A DNA stretch of 64,000 nucleotides from Saccharibacillus endophyticus (GCF_013185185.1 NZ_JAAZWE010000003.1:1-64000); one strand, 5' to 3'. Counted from the stretch's first letter, positions 26,822-36,093 are shown. Notes: generated from the letters alone by a model not told the origin. Numbers and translations are program-made.

Positions 26822-28405
26822 ATGAGCCAAACCCAAGATAAAGTTTTGCGCGAGGAAGTCGAGAAACGCAGAACTTTTGCCATTATATCTCACCCGGATG
26901 CCGGGAAAACGACGCTGACGGAGAAGCTGCTGCTCTTCGGCGGCGCTATTCGTCTGGCCGGAACGGTCAAGGCCCGCAAAGCCAGCAAGCACGCGACGAG
27001 CGACTGGATGGAGATCGAGAAACAGCGGGGCATCTCGGTTACGTCGTCGGTCATGCAATTCGATTACAACGGCCACCGCATCAACATTCTGGATACGCCG
27101 GGTCACCAAGACTTCAGTGAAGACACGTACCGGACGCTGACGGCAGCCGACAGCGCGGTCATGCTGATCGACGTCGCGAAGGGCGTCGAGGCCCAGACGA
27201 TCAAGCTGTTCCAAGTGTGCGCGAAGCGCGGCATTCCGATCTTTACTTTTATCAACAAACTCGACCGCGAAGGCCGCAGCCCGTTCGACCTGATGGAAGA
27301 ACTCGAACAGGTACTGGGCATTCGCGCCGTTCCGATGAACTGGCCGATCGGCATGGGACGCGAGCTGAACGGCATTTACGACCGGATGAAAAATCAGGTC
27401 GAGCTGTTCCAGGGCGACGACCATTCGCAAATTAAAGTCCAAAAAGTCGAAGACTATCGCGATCCGGTCATCTCCGAGATGGCGGGCGAGTACCATGCGA
27501 ACCAACTGGCGGAAGAACTGGAACTGCTGGACGTGGCGGGCGACCCGTTCGATTACGAAAAGGTCAAGCGCGGCGAGCTTACGCCTCTGTTCTTCGGCAG
27601 CGCGATCAACAACTTCGGCCTGCAAACGTTCTTGGAAAACTTCCTGGAGCTTGCGCCGAAACCGGCACCGCGCAAAAGCACGGAAGGCGAGATCGAACCG
27701 GTACGCGAGAAGTTCAGCGGCTACGTGTTCAAGATTCAAGCCAACATGAACCCGGCGCACCGCGACCGTATCGCGTTCCTGCGTATCGTGTCCGGCAAGT
27801 TCGAGCGCGGCATGAGCGTCAAGCACGTACGCGTCGGCAAAGACATCAAGCTGGCCCAACCTCAGCAGTTCTTGGCCCAAGACCGCGATATCGTCGAAAC
27901 GGCGTACGCGGGCGATATTATCGGTTTGTTCGACCCGGGCATTTTCCGGATCGGCGATTCGCTCGTGGAAGGCCAGAACTTCGAATTCGAAGAATTGCCG
28001 ACGTTCTCGCCGGAGATTTTCGCTAAAGTCACGGCCAAAAACGCGCTCAAGCACAAGCAGTACCAAAAAGGGATCGACCAACTGACCGAGGAAGGCACGA
28101 TTCAAGTCTTCCGTACGGTCAGCTTCGACGATACGATTCTCGGCGTAGTCGGGCAGCTGCAATTCGAGGTCTTCGAGTATCGGATGAAAAACGAGTACGG
28201 CGTGGACGTTCAGCTTCAGCGCCAATCGTTCCAGTTTGCCCGTTGGATCGTCGCGCCGGAGATCGACCCTTCGAAATTCCGGATCAATTCGACGCTGGTA
28301 AAGGACAAGAAAGGCAACTACGTCGCGCTGTTCGAGAACGAATACGCGATGCGCACGGCCATCGACAAAAACCCGGACGCCCAGTTCCTGGAGATGGCAC
28401 CCTGA
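26822..28405 (+). CDS. prfC: peptide chain release factor 3
   Basis: A 527-residue translational GTPase that recycles RF1/RF2 after termination. The P-loop SHPDAGKT is at residues 23-30, followed by the switch region KQRGISVTSSVMQF, DTPGHQDFSEDTYR and NKLDREGR. The RF3-type C-terminal domains end with FQFARWIVAPE. ATG 26822 was chosen because GAAGGGAACG precedes it and the predicted mRNA start leaves no leader for the ATG at 26789. Confidence 0.94.
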   Translation: MSQTQDKVLREEVEKRRTFAIISHPDAGKTTLTEKLLLFGGAIRLAGTVKARKASKHATSDWMEIEKQRGISVTSSVMQFDYNGHRINILDTPGHQDFSEDTYRTLTAADSAVMLIDVAKGVEAQTIKLFQVCAKRGIPIFTFINKLDREGRSPFDLMEELEQVLGIRAVPMNWPIGMGRELNGIYDRMKNQVELFQGDDHSQIKVQKVEDYRDPVISEMAGEYHANQLAEELELLDVAGDPFDYEKVKRGELTPLFFGSAINNFGLQTFLENFLELAPKPAPRKSTEGEIEPVREKFSGYVFKIQANMNPAHRDRIAFLRIVSGKFERGMSVKHVRVGKDIKLAQPQQFLAQDRDIVETAYAGDIIGLFDPGIFRIGDSLVEGQNFEFEELPTFSPEIFAKVTAKNALKHKQYQKGIDQLTEEGTIQVFRTVSFDDTILGVVGQLQFEVFEYRMKNEYGVDVQLQRQSFQFARWIVAPEIDPSKFRINSTLVKDKKGNYVALFENEYAMRTAIDKNPDAQFLEMAP

Positions 28406-28428
28406 TTTTCAAGGAGGCCTGACGAAGG

Positions 28429-29103
28429 ATGGGAAGAAGGAAGAAGCAGTACGCGATCATCGGAATGGGCCGCTTCGGTTCGAGTATCGCCAAGACGCTC
28501 AGTCAAATGGGCTTCGACGTGCTTGCGATCGACGCGAGCCAGGAGCGGACGCAGGAAATTTCGAATATGGTGACGCACGCGGTATCGGCGGACACGACGG
28601 ATGAAGAAGCGCTGCAAGCGCTCGGTATTCGCAACTTCGACGTCGTAGTGGTGGCGATCGGGCAGGATATTCAAGCGAGCATCCTGACCACGTTGATTTT
28701 GAAAGAAATGAACGTGCCGACCATTATCGCCAAAGCGCAAAACGAGCTGCACGGCAAAGTACTGAGCAAGATCGGCGCGGACAAGGTCGTGTTCCCGGAG
28801 CGGGATATGGGGACGCGCGTCGCGCACAATCTGACGTCGCCGAACATTCTCGATTATATCGAACTGTCGGGCGATTACAGTATTTTCGAAATGCTGGTCC
28901 CTGCGAAAATGGTCGGGCGGAATCTGATCGAGCTGAATTTGCGGCAAAAGTACGGCTGCAACGTGATTGCCGTGCGCCGCGGCAGCAAGATGAATATTTC
29001 TCCCGATCCGCACGGACGGCTGTGGGAAGGCGACGTGCTGGTGATCGTGGGCGAGCGGGACGATCTGGTTCGCCTCGAAATCTCATTCGATAAGCACGGA
29101 TGA
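28429..29103 (+). CDS. ktrA: potassium uptake regulatory subunit, KtrA/TrkA family
   Basis: A 224-residue cytosolic gating subunit. The RCK-N domain starts with the nucleotide-binding motif YAIIGMGRFGSSIAKTL and has the acidic VLAIDAS strand end; the RCK-C domain spans about 140-224 (MVGRNLIELNL, DVLVIVGERDDLVRLE). It binds ATP/ADP and c-di-AMP to gate a KtrB/KtrD channel. No channel gene is next to it, so the partner must lie elsewhere. AAGGAGG precedes the ATG; the gene starts 23 nt after prfC. Confidence 0.9.
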   Translation: MGRRKKQYAIIGMGRFGSSIAKTLSQMGFDVLAIDASQERTQEISNMVTHAVSADTTDEEALQALGIRNFDVVVVAIGQDIQASILTTLILKEMNVPTIIAKAQNELHGKVLSKIGADKVVFPERDMGTRVAHNLTSPNILDYIELSGDYSIFEMLVPAKMVGRNLIELNLRQKYGCNVIAVRRGSKMNISPDPHGRLWEGDVLVIVGERDDLVRLEISFDKHG

Positions 29104-29149
29104 GTGGAAACAGGTGCTGAAATCCTGTGCGATTATAAAGAAGCTTTAG

Positions 29150-29258
29150 AGCGCTGCGGGAGAAATTCGTTCAAGATGCTGTCTCACTCGGAAAACTGGA
29201 ATGAAATTTCAATGGAAGTTTTCCGAATTCAAAGGCATCTTTCACTGAATTTCTCCCT
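29150..29258 (-). repeat. structured intergenic element, copy A (shortened)
   Basis: Minus-strand copy of the element also found at 38248, 43047 and 50746. GGGAGAAATTC (29237-29247) pairs with GAATTTCTCCC (29158-29168). Next to this helix lie the opposed loop triplets GGA (29248-29250) and GCA (29155-29157). Inside, AAGATGC pairs with GCATCTT, and ATTCGGAAAAC with GTTTTCCGAGT (one G-T pair). The motifs TTCAGTGAAAGAYGCCTTTGAA and GTGAGACAGC are kept. The 3' module with TTTCGAAGAAA is missing. Confidence 0.8.
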
Positions 29259-29366
29259 CCGCTGGAAGCTGGCTTTAAAAGAGGGTTTTCTGCACCGTTA
29301 AAGGGTGTAGGGAAAAAGAATAAAGATTGCCTATCAGAAGCGCAAATAGTCATAAAAGCATAAAGC

Positions 29367-29403
29367 AGATAAAGGTATCGCTTCGGCGGTGCCTTTATCT
29401 TTT
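29367..29403 (+). terminator. terminator ahead of the RNA methyltransferase gene
   Basis: AGATAAAGG (29367-29375) pairs with CCTTTATCT (29392-29400), with an inner CGC-ttcg-GCG cap and TTTT after. It may end the ktrA transcript or act as an attenuator in the leader of the next gene, whose ATG is 37 nt downstream. Confidence 0.75.
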
Positions 29404-29439
29404 GGAAGATATCATTTTAAAGAAGCGGAGGTTGGAAGA

Positions 29440-30234
29440 ATGGGACATGCGCAGATCGAATCGACGGCGAACGCTCGGGTGAAAGAATGGGCGAGTTTGC
29501 TGGAGAAAAAGCATCGCGATCGGCAGGGGAAGTATATCGTCGAAGGCGTGCATTTGGTGCAGGAGGCTCTGAGGTCGGCTGACGTAGAGTGCGTGGCTTA
29601 TGATGCGGCGCTCGGAGTGCCTGCGGAGTTGAAGGAAGATGCGCAGGCCGCCGGGCAGGGAGAGTGGGTCGCGGTGTCGGCGGCGATCGTGGCGAAGTGT
29701 ACGGAAGCGCGGACGCCTCAGCCGGTGTTTGCGGTGGTGCGGAAGTCGGCGGCGAAGATCGGGGACATTTTGCTTGCGGAGAATGCGCTTGTCGCGGTGT
29801 TGGACGGCGTGCAGGACCCGGGGAATGTAGGGACGATCATCCGGGCGGCGGACGCGGCGGGAGCTACTGGCGTGCTGATCGGGCGCGGGAGCGCGGATAT
29901 TTATAACCCGAAGACGGTACGCTCGACGATGGGATCGCTGTTTCATCTGCCGATCGTGGAAGGCGATCTGACGGAACTGCTGCCGCAGGCGCGCGAAGCG
30001 TCGGCAAAGATCGTCAGTACGAGCCTTCAAGCGAAGCAGAACTGCTACGAGGCAGATTACCGCGGCGCGACCTGGTTCGTGTTCGGAAGCGAAGGCAGCG
30101 GCGTCTCGCCGGAGGTAGAGGCCTTCGTGGACGAAGCGATCATTATTCCGATGCCGGGGCAGGCAGAATCGCTCAACGTGGCGATGGCGGCTTCGGTGCT
30201 GCTGTTCGAGGCGGTGCGGCAGCGGTTGGCGTAG
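29440..30234 (+). CDS. TrmH-family 2'-O-ribose RNA methyltransferase (SpoU/RlmB-like)
   Basis: A 264-residue protein with an N-terminal RNA-binding domain (residues 1-90) and the SpoU trefoil-knot methyltransferase domain. Its three signatures are seen: LDGVQDPGNVGTIIRAADAAG (motif 1), FVFGSEGSGVSPE (motif 2) and IPMPGQAESLNVAMAAS (motif 3). It should methylate ribose in 23S rRNA or tRNA. ATG 29440 follows GGAGGTTGG. In many Bacillales this gene (YsgA-like) stands just ahead of pheST, which is not so here. Confidence 0.9.
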   Translation: MGHAQIESTANARVKEWASLLEKKHRDRQGKYIVEGVHLVQEALRSADVECVAYDAALGVPAELKEDAQAAGQGEWVAVSAAIVAKCTEARTPQPVFAVVRKSAAKIGDILLAENALVAVLDGVQDPGNVGTIIRAADAAGATGVLIGRGSADIYNPKTVRSTMGSLFHLPIVEGDLTELLPQAREASAKIVSTSLQAKQNCYEADYRGATWFVFGSEGSGVSPEVEAFVDEAIIIPMPGQAESLNVAMAASVLLFEAVRQRLA

Positions 30235-30282
30235 CTTCCCGTTTCCCGAATTCATGCATTCTCCTCAAATCTGCAAAAAAAG

Positions 30283-30315
30283 AAACTGCCGTTCTTCGCG
30301 AACGGCAGTTTTTTT
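30283..30315. terminator. bidirectional terminator between convergent genes
   Basis: AAACTGCCGTTC and GAACGGCAGTTT form a perfect stem with an A-run on the left and a T-run on the right, so it can end both the methyltransferase (+) and flavin oxidoreductase (-) transcripts. Confidence 0.93.
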
Positions 30316-30342
30316 GAATGATCCGGAAGATCAGGCTCTCAT

Positions 30343-31467
30343 TCAGACAATAGGGAACCAACCCGGGGTACTGTTCATGATCGTTTTCCACATGGGGGCG
30401 GGAATAACCAAAGATTCTTGGTCGTCTTTAGTTAACGTAAGCACAATATCCGATTCCTTGCCTTCTTGTACCTTTTTCACCCAATCCGGATCGACAATGA
30501 GCTGTCTGCCGAGCGCAACCAGAGGAACCCCGATCTCGTAAGCGTTCAGCGCATCTTCCGCCGTGCGAATAGCGCCGACGCCGATCAGAGGCACTCTTCC
30601 GTCAAGCTTATCCAAGATGACGGCCATTCTCGAACGGTTTCGTTCCTTTCCGCTGCGGGGGTGCGACGAGTAATCCATTAGCGAAATATGGAGATAATCA
30701 AGTTCCCGCTGCGCGAGAGCCTCGATCAATTCAAGGGTATCCGGCATCGTAATGCCCGGCGACTCCGCTTCTTCGGGAGAGAACCGGTAGCCGACCGCGA
30801 AATTTTCTTTTCCGTGCTCGTCGACCACGCGGATTACTTCGTCCACGACAGCCAACGGAAAGGCCATGCGCTTCGTCAAACTTCCGCCCCACTGATCGTC
30901 GCGGTTATTGGTGTGCGGCGAAAAGAATTGTTGGAACAAATAGCCGTTTGCTCCGTGAATCTCGATGCCGTCATATCCCGCTTCAATGGCTCTTCGCGTC
31001 GCTTCTCCGAAGTCTTTAACGATCGAAACGATCTCCGTATGCGTCAAGGGCCGCGGAATCACGGAAGGGTTTTGAGCATTCGGCACATTTCCTGCACTAA
31101 CGACGTCGCCTTCGGGGACCAGTTCCGCGGGGCATTCCCGTCCTCCGTGGTACAACTGCAAAATTGCTTTTGTACCTCGGCCTTGTATAGCGGACGCCAA
31201 CCGCTGCAGACTGGGAATCATGTCGTCGCGATCGGCTGCGAATTCACCGTGAAACCCTTTGCCGTTGGGCGTAACATACACGCAGGCTGTAATGACCAGC
31301 CCGACTTGGCCGGAGCGACGTTCATAATAACGCAGCTCTTCTTCCGAAACCGAGCCGTCAGGGTGGGAAGACCAGTTTGTCATGGGAGCCATAACGATCC
31401 GATTCGGAATTTGAAGTCCGCTGCGAAACGTAAAAGGTTGGAACAAGGGATTGAAGATCGGATTCAT
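30343..31467 (-). CDS. NADH:flavin oxidoreductase (old yellow enzyme family)
   Basis: A 374-residue TIM-barrel flavoenzyme. FMN and substrate residues of the family are seen in NRIVMAPMTNW, LQLYHGGRECP, IEIHGANGYLFQQFFSPHTN (His/Asn pair) and a late IGVGAIRTAEDA phosphate-binding loop. It probably reduces activated double bonds of electrophiles. It lies 44 nt after the MFS exporter gene on the same strand and is likely co-expressed with it, which suggests detoxification. AGGAGGAAAAAC precedes the ATG. Confidence 0.9.
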   Translation of the reverse strand: MNPIFNPLFQPFTFRSGLQIPNRIVMAPMTNWSSHPDGSVSEEELRYYERRSGQVGLVITACVYVTPNGKGFHGEFAADRDDMIPSLQRLASAIQGRGTKAILQLYHGGRECPAELVPEGDVVSAGNVPNAQNPSVIPRPLTHTEIVSIVKDFGEATRRAIEAGYDGIEIHGANGYLFQQFFSPHTNNRDDQWGGSLTKRMAFPLAVVDEVIRVVDEHGKENFAVGYRFSPEEAESPGITMPDTLELIEALAQRELDYLHISLMDYSSHPRSGKERNRSRMAVILDKLDGRVPLIGVGAIRTAEDALNAYEIGVPLVALGRQLIVDPDWVKKVQEGKESDIVLTLTKDDQESLVIPAPMWKTIMNSTPGWFPIV

Positions 31468-31511
31468 TGTTTTTCCTCCTGAATTTAAAATGGGTAGGAA
31501 TCTCTGACGGT

Positions 31512-32942
31512 TTAACTATTCGATACATGGACCCGTTTGATAAAGAACGAGCAGACGAAGCCGATTGCCGCGATAAAAATCGCGATCGTAAAGACGTTTG
31601 CAATCCCTGTCGCGGCAGCCAAAGATTCGATATTCGGTTCGTTTGCAGAGTCTTTGAGATATTCATTCATTCCCAGCGTCATGATGCTGACGGCAACCGC
31701 CGTTCCGATCGCTCCGGCTAACTGCTGAATCGTATTCATGATGGCACTGCCGTGCGAATAAAGCTGCGGCGGCAGTTGGTTGAGTCCGTTGGCCTGCGAA
31801 GGCATCCATACCATGGCGATCCCGATCATCAAAAAGGAGTGAAGGATCATAATCTGAAGCAAGGCGGTATTCACCGTAATTCCGGAGAGGAGCCATAATA
31901 CGGCCACGATCATCGCCATCCCGATCGGAACGACCCACTTGGGACCGTATTTATCGAATATTTTTCCCATGATGGGCAGCATGACGGCATTGACGATTCC
32001 GCCCGGCAGCATAGCGAGTCCCGCTTCGAAAGCATTCAACCCGAGTCCTCGGATCAAAAACATCGGCAGCATGATAGTAGCGCTGAGCATGACCATCAAA
32101 TTCAAAAAGATCATAATGGAGCCGACGGTGAACATTTTATATGTAAATGCCCTCAAGTCCATCATCGGCTCCCCCAAGCTCAACTGCCGTTTGACAAAAA
32201 AGAACAGCGAGCAAACGCCGACGACGATAGAAATAAGCACGGTAGGTGAATTCAGTCCGTTTTCATGTTCTCCCGCGCTGCTGAAGCCGAATACGATTCC
32301 GCCGAATCCGAGCGTTGAAAAGAACAGGGAAAGCAGATCCAACTTGGGCTTGGTCAAAGTCGAAAAATTTTTCAGATGTCGCAGTCCAATCAGCAAAGCG
32401 ACGAGCAGGACGGGAAGAGTAATGATAAAAATCCAATTCCATCCCAATCTCTCGAGCAGCAGGCCCGAAATCGTAGGTCCGATCGCGGGGGCAACGACCA
32501 AGACCAATCCGATTAAGCCGTACGCTCCGCCCCTTTTTGCCGGAGGGATGATCATAAGCACTGTGCTGTACATCAGCGGAAGCATGACGGCGACCCCGGC
32601 GGCTTGAATGACGCGGGCAATCAGCAGCAAACTGAAGCCGGGAGAGAAAATAGCAATCAACGTACCCGCGATCGAAAGGGCCAGTGAAGCGGTGAAAAGC
32701 TGCCGCATCGTAAAACGCTGCAGCAGCAGACCCGTTACGGGAAGCAAGATTCCCAGCGTCAACAAGTATCCTGTCGTCAACCATTGTCCGGCTGCATTGG
32801 AGATCCGAAATAAGTCGATCAGATCGCTCAAAGCGATATTGAGTGCCGTTTCGTTGAACATTCCTACAAATCCGCTCAACAACAATGCGGCCATGATCGG
32901 AATGACTTTATAGTTTGGCTTGTTTTCTGCATGCTGCGACAT
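31512..32942 (-). CDS. MFS multidrug transporter, DHA2 (14-TM) family
   Basis: A 476-residue protein with about 14 membrane segments, the DHA2 motifs WLTTGYLLTLGILLPVTGLL near TM2 and RVIQAAGVAVMLPLMY, and the motif-C-like GLVLVVAPAIGPTISGLLL. Such proteins export drugs using proton motive force (EmrB/LmrB type). ATG 32942 follows GGAGATGCGAA; the longer frame from 32993 has no better site. A strong promoter at 33087-33115 serves it and the downstream oxidoreductase gene. No regulator gene is adjacent. Confidence 0.9.
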   Translation of the reverse strand: MSQHAENKPNYKVIPIMAALLLSGFVGMFNETALNIALSDLIDLFRISNAAGQWLTTGYLLTLGILLPVTGLLLQRFTMRQLFTASLALSIAGTLIAIFSPGFSLLLIARVIQAAGVAVMLPLMYSTVLMIIPPAKRGGAYGLIGLVLVVAPAIGPTISGLLLERLGWNWIFIITLPVLLVALLIGLRHLKNFSTLTKPKLDLLSLFFSTLGFGGIVFGFSSAGEHENGLNSPTVLISIVVGVCSLFFFVKRQLSLGEPMMDLRAFTYKMFTVGSIMIFLNLMVMLSATIMLPMFLIRGLGLNAFEAGLAMLPGGIVNAVMLPIMGKIFDKYGPKWVVPIGMAMIVAVLWLLSGITVNTALLQIMILHSFLMIGIAMVWMPSQANGLNQLPPQLYSHGSAIMNTIQQLAGAIGTAVAVSIMTLGMNEYLKDSANEPNIESLAAATGIANVFTIAIFIAAIGFVCSFFIKRVHVSNS

Positions 32943-33086
32943 TTCGCATCTCCATCCTGCTTTGAAATTTACGATTTTTATCAAGGACTTCAAGGATTAG
33001 TTTTATCTATGATTGTTCCAAAAAAATTTAAGGATCCCGCAAAACTCAGATGTACTCCTTTCTTTTAAAATGGACTACGGTTATCT

Positions 33087-33115
33087 ATAATATCTTCGTA
33101 ATATGTTCTTGTCAA
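33087..33115 (-). promoter_or_regulatory. promoter of the MFS/flavin oxidoreductase operon
   Basis: On the minus strand TTGACA (33115-33110) and TATTAT (33092-33087) are 17 nt apart. The leader before the MFS start is about 135 nt and contains AAAGGAG with no usable start after it, so it may hold a regulatory element. Confidence 0.85.
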
Positions 33116-33123
33116 CGTCATAG

Positions 33124-33162
33124 CAAAAAACGACCTTATCCGAAAAGCATGGAAAAGGTCGC
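33124..33162 (-). terminator. terminator of the minus-strand sugar operon
   Basis: Minus-strand CGACCTT...AAGGTCG stem followed by TTTTTT, placed directly after the TIM-barrel gene stop (33170). Confidence 0.85.
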
Positions 33163-33169
33163 AAATCAT

Positions 33170-34030
33170 TTAGCTCTCGTCCCAAATCCGTCGTACATTC
33201 TCAAAAGCAATCCGCGTCCCCGTCAAGCAGTCTTCCATGCCTTCATACTCGATCGAAAGGAAGCCGTCGTAGCCGGAAGATTTGACCAAACTGATGATCT
33301 CGACTAAATCCAGATCGCCTTGTCCGGCAATCGCGCCGCGCAGGTAACTGCCGCCGGCGCTGCGGAACCAGCCTTCGCCGGGGTTGCGGCGAGCCGGACG
33401 GATGTAGAAGTCTTTGATATGCACCATGGAGGCGTACGGCAGATTATTGGCAACGGCGGCGAGCGGGTTTTCGTCCACGCAGACGAAATTGCCGACATCG
33501 AGCGTGGTTTTGAAATTGTGACGGTCTACGGCATGAACTAACGTCTGCACGCGATCACTGGCCTGGATGTAATAGCCGTGATTTTCGACGCTTGTCGTGA
33601 TGCCGTAGCCTGCCGCATGATCGGCAATCCGGCGGCAGGCCGCAGCAAGTCGTTCCAGGTCTTCATTAAAACGCAGGATAGAGGTGTCTTCGCGCGATGC
33701 CACGTCATGGCGCATCAGCTTGATGCCGAGCCGGGCCGCGCGATCGACTTCGGCGATGACGCGCTTGATCTCCGCTTCATAACTTTCCTCATTGTCGGTA
33801 ATGAAGTTTGCGCCGATTGCGTAGTTGGACAGCATAAGCGACCGTTTTGCCGCACGTTCGACCAGGCGTTTCTCCAGATCTGGGTCTTCGATGAAGTCGA
33901 ACCCGAGCCCCGGTACGATCTCGATATGCGCGGCGCCGAGTTCGGCGGCCCAGTCGAGCGCTTCTTCGATCGTCATTCGTCCTTGGTGCATGGCTTGATA
34001 CAAACTATATGAACTGATGCCGAGTTTCAT
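33170..34030 (-). CDS. sugar phosphate isomerase/epimerase-like TIM-barrel protein
   Basis: A 286-residue xylose isomerase-like TIM-barrel protein. Likely metal and substrate residues are in HIEIVPG, TTSVENHGYY, TLDVGNF, VHIKDFY and FLSIEYEGMED. Start 34030 (MKLGISSYSLYQAM) matches the typical family N-terminus; the longer TTG-started frame does not. It is the last gene of the three-gene operon 36093-33170 under the divergent AraC regulator. Substrate unknown. Confidence 0.87.
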   Translation of the reverse strand: MKLGISSYSLYQAMHQGRMTIEEALDWAAELGAAHIEIVPGLGFDFIEDPDLEKRLVERAAKRSLMLSNYAIGANFITDNEESYEAEIKRVIAEVDRAARLGIKLMRHDVASREDTSILRFNEDLERLAAACRRIADHAAGYGITTSVENHGYYIQASDRVQTLVHAVDRHNFKTTLDVGNFVCVDENPLAAVANNLPYASMVHIKDFYIRPARRNPGEGWFRSAGGSYLRGAIAGQGDLDLVEIISLVKSSGYDGFLSIEYEGMEDCLTGTRIAFENVRRIWDES

Positions 34031-34111
34031 AAATCGACGTGCTCCCTTCTGATTGGAAAAGATACGCTTGTTTGGATCGGATATTGAGTTCAATAGGCGT
34101 CATCGAAGCGG

Positions 34112-35008
34112 CTAGCCGCGATACTTTTGGATAAAACGAACTGCTCCCGCAATGTCCGCGGCCGGATCGTGTCCGACTTCGCGTTCGATCGTCAGATAAC
34201 CTGTGTATCCGATCTCCTGCAGCGCCCGGAAATAAGCGTCGAAGTCCACGTCGCCTTCACCGGGAGGAAGTTCGATAAAGTCCGCTTCCGCGCCTCCCGA
34301 GGCCATGTCGGCAATCGCGGAGTGGTCCATTTTCTCATAACCCAGATAGCCGTAGACCTGCTTGGGATCCACGATGCGCAGGCGGCGTCCGTCTTTCACA
34401 TGCGTGTGCACGATATAATCTTTGAGCAGGTGCACGCCTTGTACCGGATCGTCGCCCGTAACCATGACCATGTTGGCCGGGTCGAAGTTGACGGAGACGC
34501 CGTTGGTGCCCAGCGTGTCGAGGAAGCTTTTCAGATGGGCGGCAGGTTCGGGACCCGTTTCGATGGCAAAATAAGCATTCAAGCTGCTGGCGTAACGACT
34601 TAATTCTTCGCAAGCTTGGTGCATGGCGGCGTAGATCGGACCGTTGCGGTCTTCCGGCACGATGCCGATATGCGTCGTGACGACGTTGGTACCGAGTTCG
34701 AGCGCCAAATCCAGAATGCGTTTGGACTTCTCGATTTTTTCCGGGTTGACCGAAGCATCCTGGAAGCCGTGACCCGCCAGATCGCCGCACAGCGCGGAGA
34801 TTTCCAGTCCGATGCCGTCGATCAGGCTGCGCAGCTCGCGGCGTTTGGCGCCGATCAGCACGTCGGGGTCCATCTCGCCGGATACCGCATAGATTTGGAC
34901 GCCGTCCGCGCCGACTTCTTTTGCTTTTTTGAGTCCTTCCGTCACGCCGATGCCGAAACTGTCGACGATCACGCCGATTTTATTGGTCAGGTGCAGGTTG
35001 GTTGTCAT
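34112..35008 (-). CDS. sugar phosphate isomerase/epimerase-like TIM-barrel protein
   Basis: A 298-residue second member of the TIM-barrel isomerase superfamily (VTTHIGIVP, FAIETGPE, SVNFDPANMVMV, VHTHVKDGRR, GYLTIEREVG). The ATG at 35008 follows a perfect AAAAGGAGG; the frame continues upstream into the preceding dehydrogenase without need. Middle gene of the operon. Two such proteins with one dehydrogenase suggests an epimerisation or keto-sugar route like the 8339-12641 cluster. Confidence 0.87.
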   Translation of the reverse strand: MTTNLHLTNKIGVIVDSFGIGVTEGLKKAKEVGADGVQIYAVSGEMDPDVLIGAKRRELRSLIDGIGLEISALCGDLAGHGFQDASVNPEKIEKSKRILDLALELGTNVVTTHIGIVPEDRNGPIYAAMHQACEELSRYASSLNAYFAIETGPEPAAHLKSFLDTLGTNGVSVNFDPANMVMVTGDDPVQGVHLLKDYIVHTHVKDGRRLRIVDPKQVYGYLGYEKMDHSAIADMASGGAEADFIELPPGEGDVDFDAYFRALQEIGYTGYLTIEREVGHDPAADIAGAVRFIQKYRG

Positions 35009-35031
35009 GGTAGTTCCTCCTTTTATAAAAG

Positions 35032-36093
35032 TTAATCCAGTCGAATCTCGCGGCCTTCGGCTGCGGATTGGTAGATCGCGTTCAAGATCCGAATCATCTC
35101 CACGCCGTCTTCCACCGGACACAGATTCTCGGCTTCGCTCCGGCAGAGCTGCACGAAATGGTTGATCTCGCGCTTGAAGCTGTCGACGAAGTCGAAGCCC
35201 GGCGTAGTGAGCTGCGGATCGACGTTCAAGATGGTATTGTGACGTTCGGTCGCGATCGCGAGCGCCGGCTCGATCTCCGCGCCGCCGCGTTCGCCGAATA
35301 CCGCCACTTGAGCCGACTCTTTGCGGGCATGCAGGGAGAAGCTGACGTCGACCGCAAGCGAAGCGCCGTTTTCGAACCTGATCAGCGCGTTTGCCATGTC
35401 TTCGACCGTATTGACGGAAGGATCGAAATCGGCGGCTTGGTAGTAAGCGTAGTTCTCCACATTAGAGCGGTTGCCCAGCTTGCGGTAGGTATTCCCGCTG
35501 ACGGAGACGACTTTCGGCTTGCCCATCAGGTACCAGCACAAATCGATCACATGAACGCCGATATCGATCAACGGGCCGCCGCCCGAACGTTCGACATCCG
35601 CGAACCAACCGCCCGGATTGCCGAGACGGCGGATCAGGCTGGCTTTCGCGTAATACAGCTCGCCCAGATCGCCCGCGTCGATAAAACGCTTCAGCACTTC
35701 GATATTGGCGGCGTGACGGCGGACGTAGCCGACTTGCAGGATGAGGCCTGTTTCTTCGACGGCTTTTTGCACGGCAAGGGCTTCGTCGACCGTTTTGCAT
35801 AAAGGCTTTTCGCACAGTACATGCTTGCCGGCGTGCAGGGCGGCGATACTGATCTCGGCGTGCGAGTTGTTCCAAGTGCAGATGCTGACGGCATGGATGT
35901 TGGGATCCGCGAGCAGTTCTTTGTAATCGTCATAGATGCCGGGAATTTCATACTTGGAGGCGGTTTGACGGGCACGTTCCGGGTTCAGATCGCATACGGC
36001 GACCAGCTTGACCTGCGGATTGGCGGCATAAGCTTGAAGATGAGAGTCGGAGATGGAACCGCAGCCGATTAAACCGATGTGTACTTTTTCCAT
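35032..36093 (-). CDS. Gfo/Idh/MocA-family oxidoreductase
   Basis: A 353-residue NAD(P)-dependent sugar dehydrogenase-like protein: Rossmann motif GLIGCGSISDSHLQAY, the CEKPLCK catalytic-lysine segment, and GGGPLIDIGVHVIDLCWYLMG. Start MEKVHIG (36093) was chosen because the in-frame ATG at 36105 directly abuts the ribosome binding site AAGGAAAGG. First gene of the minus-strand operon, divergent from the AraC regulator at 36207. Confidence 0.9.
   Translation of the reverse strand: MEKVHIGLIGCGSISDSHLQAYAANPQVKLVAVCDLNPERARQTASKYEIPGIYDDYKELLADPNIHAVSICTWNNSHAEISIAALHAGKHVLCEKPLCKTVDEALAVQKAVEETGLILQVGYVRRHAANIEVLKRFIDAGDLGELYYAKASLIRRLGNPGGWFADVERSGGGPLIDIGVHVIDLCWYLMGKPKVVSVSGNTYRKLGNRSNVENYAYYQAADFDPSVNTVEDMANALIRFENGASLAVDVSFSLHARKESAQVAVFGERGGAEIEPALAIATERHNTILNVDPQLTTPGFDFVDSFKREINHFVQLCRSEAENLCPVEDGVEMIRILNAIYQSAAEGREIRLD

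Noticed and set aside
26771..28225. 484-codon minus-strand frame over prfC
   Set aside because: Antisense shadow of prfC with the same compositional signs.
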